Assembly: GCA_964564785.1 (NCBI GenBank)
Contig: CAZMCT010000130.1
Coordinates: 1 to 10,135 of the forward strand
DNA: 10,135 bases
Direction: 5' to 3'
Source of the DNA: CAZMCT01 sp964564785
GTDB taxonomy: Bacteria > Planctomycetota > Phycisphaerae > UBA1845 > Fen-1342
The notes under the pieces were generated by a model. That model made no database searches. It had not been told where the DNA came from and was given only the letters and a program-made list of their open reading frames with translations. The translations under genes were made by a program, and so were the position numbers. Below, piece by piece: positions 1-5,967 of the stretch (positions within the stretch are counted from its first letter, which is position 1; each line of letters starts with the position of its first letter).

Positions 1-32
1 GGGTGCGGTGCGCGGCCGGGTCGTCAGCCACC

Positions 33-371
33 ATGTTTGAACTTGATGAGCACCGCCGGGACGAGCTGATCGAGCGCTGGGCGACCGCGCTCGTCGGCCG
101 CGGGCTCGCCGCGCCGGCGGTGTTCCTGCTCGAGGCTCACAAGCCGGTCGCCTCGCTCGGGGCGCACGGCGTGCTGGCGTTCGGTCCGATGCTGCGACTG
201 TTCGTGGCGCTCGATGCCGAGGAGTTGGCGGCCTTCCTGTATCGACCGGAGAATCTCGACCGGCTCATCCAACGGATCGAGGAGTTGAACACGGCCCGCA
301 GCGCGAGACCCCCGCGCGAACACGGCGGGACAGACCCGCGTGCGACAGACAGCGCGGAAATGCACGACTGA
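33..371 (+). CDS. Small conserved-looking protein of unknown function
   Basis: This is a 112-residue soluble protein that I cannot assign to a named family with confidence. Residues 1-85 look like a compact mostly helical domain: a charged N-terminus (E-H-R-R-D-E-L-I-E-R-W), a hydrophobic core with the motif F-L-L-E-A-H-K-P at 31-38, and a closing amphipathic segment E-N-L-D-R-L-I-Q-R-I-E-E-L at 73-85. Residues 86-112 are polar, Arg/Pro rich and probably disordered. The ATG at 33 is preferred because the domain begins there; an in-frame start at position 3 would add ten unremarkable residues. No Shine-Dalgarno sequence precedes it. The bases before it may belong to the 3' end of an upstream gene, since the other two forward frames stay open from base 1 to stops at 38-40 and 67-69. 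It converges with the GH65 gene. The regular pattern suggests a genuine conserved protein, but its role is unknown. Confidence 0.6.
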   Translation: MFELDEHRRDELIERWATALVGRGLAAPAVFLLEAHKPVASLGAHGVLAFGPMLRLFVALDAEELAAFLYRPENLDRLIQRIEELNTARSARPPREHGGTDPRATDSAEMHD

Positions 372-396
372 CGCCCCGGCCGCGCCGCCGGCGGTT

Positions 397-430
397 GTGC
401 CTTGGGCGGGGGCCGCGCCCCCTGGGGCAC
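397..430. repeat. Strong GC hairpin between convergent genes
   Basis: The inner stem is a perfect 6-bp pair, GGGGGC at 408-413 with GCCCCC at 417-422, closed by a three-base loop. It is flanked by an outer pair, GTGCC at 397-401 with GGCAC at 426-430. It lies in the 143-base space between the stop of the small protein and the stop of the GH65 gene, so it could act on transcripts from either side. No T-tract follows on either strand, so it is not a classical intrinsic terminator. It could be a transcript-end stabiliser or a relic of a dispersed repeat. Confidence 0.4.
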
Positions 431-514
431 GAAGCGCGTTCCGCGCCGGTGCTTCGCACGCGGTTCGCACTTCGGTTTCGGGCGAAGTCTCCCGGGCGGT
501 GCTCGCGCTGGATG

Positions 515-2971
515 CTATCGGGGGACGCGCTGCGATTCGCCGCTGCGCAGGACCACCTCGCGGCCGGCGACGGTAATGGGGAGTTCGAGGGGGTGCTCGC
601 GGCCGGTTTGCAGGGTGACCTCGTCGGGGGTGATCGCGACGCGGACGGTGACACCGCGGAGGACGAGGTTGAAGCGCAGCGCGGTCCATTGTGGGGGGAG
701 GTTGGGATTGATGCGGAGGGCAGGTAGCTTCTGTGCAATGCCCTCCCTTTTGGGGCGGGGGTAGGGAGAGAGTTCGACGGCGGATGCGACCCCCTCGCTG
801 CCCGCTTCCTGGCAGGGGGAGGCAGGCGAGTCCGGCAGCCGCAGGTGCACACCACCGAAGCCGAAGACCGCGGCCATCCAGGCGCCGCCGGACGCGGTGC
901 CGTGCAGGCCGGCGTAGGTGTCGCGGCGGCCGGTGAGACCTTCGTCGAGGTCTTCGCCGCAGGTGATGATGAAATGTCGGTAGGCAGCCTCCATGTCGCC
1001 CATGTCCGCGGCCATGATGCAGTTCAGCACGAAGCTCATGGATGAAAAATCCATGCTCTTGTCGCGGTAGAAGTCCCAGTTGGCGCGGCGGACGTCGGGG
1101 GAAAAGTCGTCCCGGAACAGGACCATGGCCATCAGGACGTCCGGCTGATTGAGGGCCTGGTACGGAGCGACGGTGACGAACCAGACCTTGCGGTTTTCGA
1201 GCAGGTCCGGGGGAATCGGTTTGAGCTGGTAGAACCCCTGACACTGCTCGTAGACCTTCGTGGCCGGGTTGTAGAGCAGCACGAGGCCGGCCGCGACGTC
1301 GCGCCAGCGCTGCGGTTCGTCGGGGCGCAGGGCCAGGCGGCGGAGGGCGGCGGCGTGGGCCTCGGGGTCGATCTCCGCCAGGTATGCGAGCATGTTGGCG
1401 GCCCAGCGCAGATTCCGGATGGCGAGGTAGTTCGTGTAGAAGTTGTCGGTGCTCTCGCAATGGCCCTCGTCGGGTCCGGCGACGTCGACCAGGTGAAAGG
1501 CGCCGTCCGCGTCGGGCTTGGCCCGCGAGGCAAAGAAGCGGGCGGTCTCGACCAGCAGGTCGATGCCGCGCTCGGCCAGGAAGCGGTCGTCGCCCGTCGC
1601 GGCCCAGTACTGCATCAGGGCGTACGAGACGTCGGCGTTGATGTGGATGTTGGTATGGGTGAAGCGCCACCAGCGGCCGAGGCACTCCTCGCCGTGGGGG
1701 CCGGCCTGCCAGGCGAGCTTCGCGCCGTCGTAGCCGAGGCCGCGGGCGATCTCGCGGCCCGGGCGGAGACCCTCGTAGCGGAAATTCAGGCAGGTGCGGG
1801 CGAGGTCGGGCAGCAGGAAGGAATAAACCGGGACGATGTAGGTGTCGGTGTCGTAGAACGTGTTGCCCTGGTAATACTCGCCGGTGAGGAGCTTGACCGG
1901 GACGCTGAGGCGGTCGGTGAAGCGCGGGGCGGCCTGAAGGATGTGGAAAATGCAGAAACGCAGCCCGAGCTGGGCCGGGTCGTCACCATCGATCTGCACG
2001 TCGCAGCGGTCCCACAGCTCGGCCCAGGCGGCCCGCTGCTCGGCGAGGGCGGTGTCGAAGTCCTGGGCCGCGGCGGCGTCGAGCTCGCGCTCGAGGTCGA
2101 CCATCTGGCCGTGGCGCAGGTCCTCCGAGCAGGTGAGGACGACGGTGCGGTCGAGCGTGACGGACTGGCCGGGCCGGAGTGTGAGGTCGTAGTACGTCCA
2201 AACGGCGTCGTGCTCGATCATGCGACCGACTTCGGCGGGCGGCGGGGCTTCGCAATCTCCCGCGTTCTCCGGCAGGGGGCAGGCGGAGGGTATCAGCCGG
2301 TTCACCACGCCCATGCGGACAAGATGCTCGCGGGCCGGGGTCTTCGCGGTGAGTCGCAGGCGCTCGCAGGGCTCGGCCCACAGCTCGGTCACGTCGAATT
2401 GCCGCTCGCGGGTTGTGTTGGAGAAGACCTGGCCGGTGATGCCGCTGCGGATGCGGAGCGGGGCGTCGTGGTCCACCGCCGTGACGCGGTAGCGCATGAA
2501 GACGCGGTGCGCGTGGCGCAGGCAGGCGAAGCGCTGCATCTCGATGCGGGTGGTGTGGCCGCCCCCATCGCGGAACTTGAAAGCGTAGCGGTACACGCCG
2601 CTGCGCAAGTCGAGCTCCTGCACGAAGTCCTCGAGCGTGCCGCGTTCGAGGGCGAGCTCGCGGTCCGCCACGTAGACCTGCACCGCAAGGGGGTTGGGGA
2701 GGTTGGCGACGGCGGGGCTGCGGCCGGCGGTGTCGAAGTAGCGCGGGTCGAGGTAGCGGCGCTCCTCGGCGGAGGCGCGGATCTGGCTGAACATGTCGAG
2801 TTCGTCGTATACGCCGTTGATGAGCGTGACCGGCGAGTAGCCGGCGCGCTGCTCGGCGAGGTTGCCCTTGAGGCCGAGGTAGCCGTTGGAGATGGTGGCG
2901 ACGGAGTTCCACTGGCCCAGCGTGTGGGGGTGGGGGGTGGTGTTCACGACTTTCCAGGTATCGTAGGGCAT
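515..2971 (-). CDS. GH65-family glycoside phosphorylase-like protein (maltose/kojibiose/trehalose phosphorylase relatives)
   Basis: This 818-residue protein has the GH65 plan. The N-terminal beta-sandwich domain (about 1-290) opens with W-N-S-V-A-T-I-S-N-G-Y-L-G-L-K-G. The (alpha/alpha)6 barrel spans about 320-705, and a small C-terminal beta domain about 755-818. The expected general acid is Glu502 in G-P-D-E-G-H. The phosphate-site region is recognisable as D-F-S-S-M-S (641-646) and L-H-G-T-A-S-G-G (689-696). Family members split alpha-glucosides with phosphate to give beta-glucose 1-phosphate in the cytoplasm. No signal peptide is visible. Several usual motifs are altered: F-Y-D-T-D at 372-376 replaces F-W-D-T-E, and N-Q-P-D at 608-611 replaces K-Q-A-D. 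The substrate is therefore open, and hydrolysis rather than phosphorolysis is possible. About 37 extra residues (712-748) interrupt the link to the C-terminal domain. The ATG at 2971 is chosen because GAGGA lies 7 bases upstream and family similarity begins there. It is divergent from the sugar permease. Confidence 0.88.
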   Translation of the reverse strand: MPYDTWKVVNTTPHPHTLGQWNSVATISNGYLGLKGNLAEQRAGYSPVTLINGVYDELDMFSQIRASAEERRYLDPRYFDTAGRSPAVANLPNPLAVQVYVADRELALERGTLEDFVQELDLRSGVYRYAFKFRDGGGHTTRIEMQRFACLRHAHRVFMRYRVTAVDHDAPLRIRSGITGQVFSNTTRERQFDVTELWAEPCERLRLTAKTPAREHLVRMGVVNRLIPSACPLPENAGDCEAPPPAEVGRMIEHDAVWTYYDLTLRPGQSVTLDRTVVLTCSEDLRHGQMVDLERELDAAAAQDFDTALAEQRAAWAELWDRCDVQIDGDDPAQLGLRFCIFHILQAAPRFTDRLSVPVKLLTGEYYQGNTFYDTDTYIVPVYSFLLPDLARTCLNFRYEGLRPGREIARGLGYDGAKLAWQAGPHGEECLGRWWRFTHTNIHINADVSYALMQYWAATGDDRFLAERGIDLLVETARFFASRAKPDADGAFHLVDVAGPDEGHCESTDNFYTNYLAIRNLRWAANMLAYLAEIDPEAHAAALRRLALRPDEPQRWRDVAAGLVLLYNPATKVYEQCQGFYQLKPIPPDLLENRKVWFVTVAPYQALNQPDVLMAMVLFRDDFSPDVRRANWDFYRDKSMDFSSMSFVLNCIMAADMGDMEAAYRHFIITCGEDLDEGLTGRRDTYAGLHGTASGGAWMAAVFGFGGVHLRLPDSPASPCQEAGSEGVASAVELSPYPRPKREGIAQKLPALRINPNLPPQWTALRFNLVLRGVTVRVAITPDEVTLQTGREHPLELPITVAGREVVLRSGESQRVPR
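728..838 (-). repeat. Palindromic repeat-like segment translated inside GH65
   Basis: This segment encodes GH65 residues of about 712-748, which family members lack from memory: they pass almost directly from the F-G-F-G-G motif to the C-terminal N-P-x-L-P strand. It holds two imperfect inverted repeats. One pairs CTCCCT (743-748) with AGGGAG (763-768). The other pairs CTCGCTGCC (794-802) with GGCAGGCGAG (821-830), with one bulged base. The translated S-P-Y-P-R-P-K-R-E-G is close to the S-P-x-P-x-P-x-x-x-G peptides produced when dispersed CTCTCCC/GGGAGAG palindromes are read in frame. The reading frame is intact, so it would form a surface linker. The family comparison is from memory and untested. 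Confidence 0.5.
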
Positions 2972-2977
2972 TCGGCT

Positions 2978-2982
2978 TCCTC
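2978..2982 (-). promoter_or_regulatory. Ribosome binding site of GH65 gene
   Basis: GAGGA on the minus strand lies 7 bases before the ATG at 2971. It fixes the start there, although the same frame stays open to 3184, where an alternative start would add 71 low-complexity residues. Confidence 0.7.
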
Positions 2983-3063
2983 GTTTCCGGCCTCGCGGGA
3001 ACGCCAACGTTACCTGCGGATGCTCCGCGCGCGAAGGCGTGGACGCGACGTGAGGAGTGGATC

Positions 3064-3095
3064 GGGGGCCGGCACGGCGGCCCGGGGGGCCGGCA
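3064..3095. repeat. Direct repeat GGGGGCCGGCA x2, 21 bp apart
   Basis: The 11-base sequence GGGGGCCGGCA occurs at 3064-3074 and again at 3085-3095. Each copy contains the palindrome GCCGGC, and the 21-bp offset is close to two turns of B-DNA. The pair sits in the 281-base divergent region between GH65 and the permease, about 95 bases upstream of the GH65 start. This is the arrangement expected for tandem operator sites of a shared regulator. In DNA this rich in G and C such a repeat may also arise by chance. Apart from this pair, a weak hairpin at 3141-3157 and the permease promoter candidate, I see nothing else in the region. Confidence 0.3.
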
Positions 3096-3214
3096 GGCCG
3101 TTGAAAAAGGGGGCTGGCGCCGCGCCCGCCGCCCATCACGGTGGTGCCATTCGCCACTCCCGCGGTGTCTGTGCCCGTGTTCAACGGTCCGCTCTTTCAA
3201 CCGACTATCAGACC

Positions 3215-3244
3215 CTGACGCTGCGGCGCCGGAGCCGCTATATT
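3215..3244 (+). promoter_or_regulatory. Candidate sigma70-type promoter of the sugar permease
   Basis: CTGACG (3215-3220) and TATATT (3239-3244) are separated by 18 bases and match four of six and five of six positions of the bacterial consensus. The -10 stands out in GC-rich DNA. Transcription would begin about 6-8 bases after 3244, at or just before the ATG at 3253, so the mRNA would be essentially leaderless. Confidence 0.45.
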
Positions 3245-3252
3245 CGCCGCGC

Positions 3253-4527
3253 ATGGGACGTGACGCACGCGGCTGGCCGCGGCTGGGGCGCTACGTGACG
3301 CTGTTCGCGGCGCTGGGCGCGCTGTTCGCGGCCGGCGTGCTGCTCAACCCGCCGTCGCAGCCCGGCGAACCAAACATCTTCCTCTCCATCGCCAACCAGC
3401 GCGACGTCCTCGGGCAGGTCGCGATCAACGGCATCCTCGCGGTCGGCATGACGCTCGTGATCCTGACTGCGGGCATCGACCTCTCGGTCGGCAGCGTGCT
3501 GTCGTTGTGCACCGTCGTCTGCGCGATTCTGCTGATGCAGCGCGGCTCGGCAGCTCCGCTCCGCCATGCGGCCGCAGCGGTCAACGCCGCGATCCTCGCG
3601 TTCGCTGCCGCGCTGGCGTGGGTCTGGGGCACGCGACTGCTGGCGGCGGGTCGGCGGAAGCTCGCGCTGCTCGTCGTCCTGGTACTCGCGGGGCTGACGG
3701 TCGGGGGCCTGTTGTGGGTGAGACACCATGCCGGGCATGGATTCTCGACGGTTGGGGTGCTGCTGGTCGTGCCGCTGGTGGGCGGGCTGCTGGGGATGAT
3801 GAGCGGGGTGATCATCGCCCGCACGCGGTTGCAGCCGTTCATCGTGACGCTGGCGATGATGATCACCGCGTACGGGCTGGCCAAGTACATCGCCGGGCAG
3901 GGCGGGCAGATACACACCATCGATCGCGACGCTCCGGGGCAACCGGGCGCGGCGCCGTCCTTCCAGCAGCTCGGCGCGAGCATCCTCACCGTGGGCCGCG
4001 AGAGGCTCCGCGGCGACCGCGTGCACGAAGTCAAGCTGCTGCCGGTGCCGGGCTTGTTCCTCCTCGGCGCGTGGGTGGTGGCGGCGTTCATCCTGCATCG
4101 GCTGCCGCTCGGGCGCTACATCTACGCCGTCGGCGGCAACGAGGAGGCGGCCCGGCTGGCGGGGGTGCCCGTCCAACGCGTGAAGGTATTCGTCTACACC
4201 GCCAGCGGGCTGCTGGCGGGCCTGGCGGCCGTGCTGTACGCGGCGCAGTACACCCAGGGCAAGCCCGATGCGGGGATGGGCAAGGAGCTGGACGCGATCG
4301 CGGCCGTGGTGATCGGCGGCACGAGCCTGATGGGCGGGCGGGGCAGCATTCTGGGCACGCTGGTGGGTGTGATGATCTTCGGCTACCTGACGAACATCCT
4401 CCAGCTCCGCGCGGTCTCGACCGAAATCCAGGACATTCTCAAAGGCGTGATCATCGTCGGCGCTGCGGCGGTGCAGAGCGGGGATGTGCTGGGCGGGCTG
4501 CGGCGACTGACGCGGCCGCGGACCTAG
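3253..4527 (+). CDS. Sugar ABC transporter permease, RbsC/XylH type (BPD_transp_2 family)
   Basis: This 424-residue inner-membrane protein is the channel subunit of a CUT2-type sugar importer. Recognisable family motifs are G-M-T-L-V-I-L-T-A-G-I-D-L-S-V-G-S (65-81), the segment R-L-Q-P-F-I-V-T-L-A-M-M (192-203), the cytoplasmic coupling loop G-G-N-E-E-A-A-R-L-A-G-V (294-305), and A-V-V-I-G-G-T-S-L-M-G-G-R-G (351-364) with G-x-L-V-G-V. Typical RbsC proteins have roughly 320-350 residues. The surplus lies mainly at about 97-165, where extra hydrophobic segments sit between the first conserved motif and the Q-P-F-I-V-T-L motif, as in longer xylose-type permeases. A hydrophilic loop at about 217-260 is also long. 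The ATG at 3253 is the most upstream start in frame. No Shine-Dalgarno sequence precedes it, but a promoter candidate ends about 8 bases before it. No ATPase or sugar-binding protein gene is adjacent in the window. The sugar cannot be read from sequence; divergence from GH65 hints at a glucoside. Confidence 0.9.
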   Translation: MGRDARGWPRLGRYVTLFAALGALFAAGVLLNPPSQPGEPNIFLSIANQRDVLGQVAINGILAVGMTLVILTAGIDLSVGSVLSLCTVVCAILLMQRGSAAPLRHAAAAVNAAILAFAAALAWVWGTRLLAAGRRKLALLVVLVLAGLTVGGLLWVRHHAGHGFSTVGVLLVVPLVGGLLGMMSGVIIARTRLQPFIVTLAMMITAYGLAKYIAGQGGQIHTIDRDAPGQPGAAPSFQQLGASILTVGRERLRGDRVHEVKLLPVPGLFLLGAWVVAAFILHRLPLGRYIYAVGGNEEAARLAGVPVQRVKVFVYTASGLLAGLAAVLYAAQYTQGKPDAGMGKELDAIAAVVIGGTSLMGGRGSILGTLVGVMIFGYLTNILQLRAVSTEIQDILKGVIIVGAAAVQSGDVLGGLRRLTRPRT

Positions 4528-4545
4528 CGCGGTAGGATCGTGCCC

Positions 4546-4550
4546 GGAGG
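4546..4550 (+). promoter_or_regulatory. Ribosome binding site of macrodomain gene
   Basis: GGAGG lies 7 bases before the ATG at 4558. It decides against the in-frame GTG at 4540, which would place this motif inside the coding region. Confidence 0.75.
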
Positions 4551-4557
4551 TGCGCCC

Positions 4558-5103
4558 ATGTTCAGCAGTGCGTGGGACCGGATCGAGCTCCAACAGGGCG
4601 ATATCACGAAGCTGGCGGTCGACGCGATCGTCAACGCGGCCAACGAGCGGCTCGCGGGCGGCGGCGGGGTGGACGGGGCGATTCACCGTGCGGCCGGCGC
4701 GGCCGAGTTGCAGGCGGCCTGCCGACAGCTCGGCGGGTGTCCGACGGGCGCGGCGAAGATCACGCCCGGGTTCCGGCTGCCGGCCAAGTGGATCATCCAC
4801 ACCGTGGGGCCGGTGTACGCCGGCGGGCAGCGCGGGGAGGCGGAGCTGCTGGCGTCGTGTTACCGCCGGTCGCTGGAGGTCGCGGTCGCGCACGGCCTGC
4901 GCGCGGTCGCGTTCCCGGCCATCTCGACGGGCGTCTACGGCTATCCGTTCGAGGACGCGACCACCATCGCGCTGGAGACGGTCGCCGCGTTCCTTGCCGA
5001 GTGCGGCGAGATCGAGCGGGTCGTGTTTGTCTTCTTCTCGCCCGCCGACTACGCCCGAGCGGTGGGCATCGCCGAGCGCCTGCGGCCGCGACGCTCAGTC
5101 TGA
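4558..5103 (+). CDS. Macrodomain protein, O-acetyl-ADP-ribose deacetylase / ADP-ribosyl hydrolase (MacroD/YmdB type)
   Basis: This is a 181-residue single-domain cytoplasmic protein of normal length for the family. All diagnostic MacroD motifs are present: Q-G-D-I-T (13-17), I-V-N-A-A-N (24-29), G-G-G-G-V-D-G-A-I-H (34-43) and the phosphate-binding loop A-I-S-T-G-V-Y-G-Y-P (121-130). Asn26/Asn29 and Asp39 correspond to residues implicated in catalysis and water positioning in human MacroD1 and E. coli YmdB. Known members hydrolyse O-acetyl-ADP-ribose and remove mono-ADP-ribose from acidic side chains. It starts 30 bases after the permease stop on the same strand, so it may be co-transcribed, although no functional link is obvious. 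The last 9 bases overlap the 3' end of the methyltransferase gene on the opposite strand. I see no sirtuin, ADP-ribosyltransferase or toxin gene nearby, so a housekeeping role is more likely than a toxin-antitoxin role. Confidence 0.93.
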   Translation: MFSSAWDRIELQQGDITKLAVDAIVNAANERLAGGGGVDGAIHRAAGAAELQAACRQLGGCPTGAAKITPGFRLPAKWIIHTVGPVYAGGQRGEAELLASCYRRSLEVAVAHGLRAVAFPAISTGVYGYPFEDATTIALETVAAFLAECGEIERVVFVFFSPADYARAVGIAERLRPRRSV

Positions 5104-5847
5104 TGACGACGAAGCCGCGGCCACGCGTGGCGGGGTCGCGTGCGTGTCTGCCGCCGGGGGCGGCAGGCGCTTGCCGTACGTCAGCGCGTAGATGGGGGTG
5201 TCGTGCACGCCGGGCAAGCGTGGCATAACGTCATAGCCTGCGGCCTTCATGGTGTCGGTGAAGGGGCATTGCAGTGGGTCGGCGATGCGCCGCTGGCCGT
5301 CGGCGCCGCGCTCGAAATACGGGCAGATCAGTATCACTCCGCCGGGCGCCAGATGACGCTCCAGGTCGGCCAGCAAGCGCCGCAGGGCATGGAGCCCGAC
5401 CATCGAGAAATACTCGACCACCAGCGACCCGGTCGAGTTGATCAGCTCGAAGAGCTGGCCGCCGAGGACCCGCGTGCCGCGCAGAATGTTGCCGCGCAGG
5501 GCCAGGTGCCCGCGGACCTGAAGCCAGCGGACAACGAACGGGTCGTAATCGACGCCCAGCGGGATTCCGCCTCGCTCCCGGACAACGTCGAGGAAGTCTC
5601 CGAAACCCGGTCCGATATCCAGCACACGTCGGCCGGCAACGTCGATCGCGTACGCGTCCAGCACACGCGCGATCTGCTCGCGCTTCTGACGCGACACTTC
5701 TTCCCCGTCGGATACGTACGCCGGTTGCAGACCTTCGCGCGCAAGGAGCTTGCGGAACTCCGGAACGCTGGTCACCCGTGCCAGCGCGGCGCTGTGACGC
5801 ACCCAGAGGCGCCGCTTTCTGATATGCCGAACGATCTTGTCCCACAC
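5095..5847 (-). CDS. Class I SAM-dependent methyltransferase
   Basis: This 250-residue cytoplasmic protein contains a Rossmann-type methyltransferase domain at about 50-205. Motif I is V-L-D-I-G-P-G-F-G-D (75-84). The end of strand beta2 carries the acidic residue expected to bind the SAM ribose, in G-V-D-Y-D (98-102). Later elements include L-A-P-G-G-V-I-L-I-C-P (166-176), typical of the post-motif III region. The basic N-terminus (K-I-V-R-H-I-R-K-R-R-L) suggests contact with membrane or nucleic acid. The C-terminus ends in a Ser-rich tail that looks disordered. The GTG at 5847 is preferred because AAGGAG lies 6 bases upstream. The acceptor cannot be predicted: the Methyltransf_11/23-like fold covers lipid, quinone, sugar and small-molecule enzymes. 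The gene stands alone on its strand, tail to tail with the macrodomain gene (9-base overlap) and divergent from the cysteine desulfurase. Confidence 0.83.
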   Translation of the reverse strand: MWDKIVRHIRKRRLWVRHSAALARVTSVPEFRKLLAREGLQPAYVSDGEEVSRQKREQIARVLDAYAIDVAGRRVLDIGPGFGDFLDVVRERGGIPLGVDYDPFVVRWLQVRGHLALRGNILRGTRVLGGQLFELINSTGSLVVEYFSMVGLHALRRLLADLERHLAPGGVILICPYFERGADGQRRIADPLQCPFTDTMKAAGYDVMPRLPGVHDTPIYALTYGKRLPPPAADTHATPPRVAAASSSSD

Positions 5848-5869
5848 GGCGCACTCCTTCGGAGTCGCC
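5848..5869 (-). promoter_or_regulatory. Hairpin enclosing the Shine-Dalgarno of the methyltransferase
   Basis: Immediately before the GTG start, the arm 5861-5869 pairs with 5848-5857 across a three-base loop (5858-5860), giving nine pairs with one bulged base. The SD AAGGAG (plus-strand 5854-5859) sits in the loop and the 3' arm, so it would be base-paired when the stem forms. The upstream TATAAT suggests transcription begins near 5866, which would leave at least the inner five pairs in the mRNA. This could dampen or condition translation. Confidence 0.45.
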
Positions 5870-5872
5870 CCG

Positions 5873-5878
5873 ATTATA
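5873..5878 (-). promoter_or_regulatory. Perfect -10 hexamer TATAAT for the methyltransferase
   Basis: The minus strand reads G-T-TATAAT-C, an exact consensus -10 box, 25 bases upstream of the GTG start. No convincing -35 box is found at 16-18 bases; the nearest candidates there are poor. The implied leader is only about 20 bases. The divergent cysteine desulfurase starts 90 bases away on the other strand and may share this region. Confidence 0.45.
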
Positions 5879-5967
5879 ACGTTCCCGCCCGCCGGTCGCT
5901 GTTACCCCCGTCTGGGCGCCCCGCTCACGCGCCGCTAGCATGTCGCCGGCGTCCCCGGGCGCTTCAC

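Noticed and set aside
24..1685. Long minus-strand open frame of 553 codons
   Set aside because: It overlaps GH65 in another frame, and its product is Arg/Pro-rich low-complexity sequence without motifs, as expected from GC-rich shadow frames.
2972..3184. 71-residue N-terminal extension of GH65
   Set aside because: The extension is low-complexity Pro/Arg/Ser, and a good SD precedes ATG 2971, where GH65 similarity starts.
1355..3298. Plus-strand open frame of 647 codons opposite GH65
   Set aside because: It is antisense to a gene with clear family motifs. The product is Val/Gly/Ala-rich without domains, and it runs through the intergenic region and into the permease start.
3238..4893. Minus-strand open frame of 551 codons opposite the permease and macrodomain genes
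   Set aside because: The product is a mixture of Arg, Gln, His and Pro runs. Both plus-strand genes have strong family signatures.
4558..5847. Macrodomain plus methyltransferase as a toxin-antitoxin or defence pair
   Set aside because: The genes are convergent, not an operon. The macrodomain is an ordinary MacroD type, and no ADP-ribosyltransferase toxin is encoded nearby.
5140..5967. N-terminal extension of the cysteine desulfurase
   Set aside because: It is almost entirely antisense to the methyltransferase, and the class V fold begins right after 5968.
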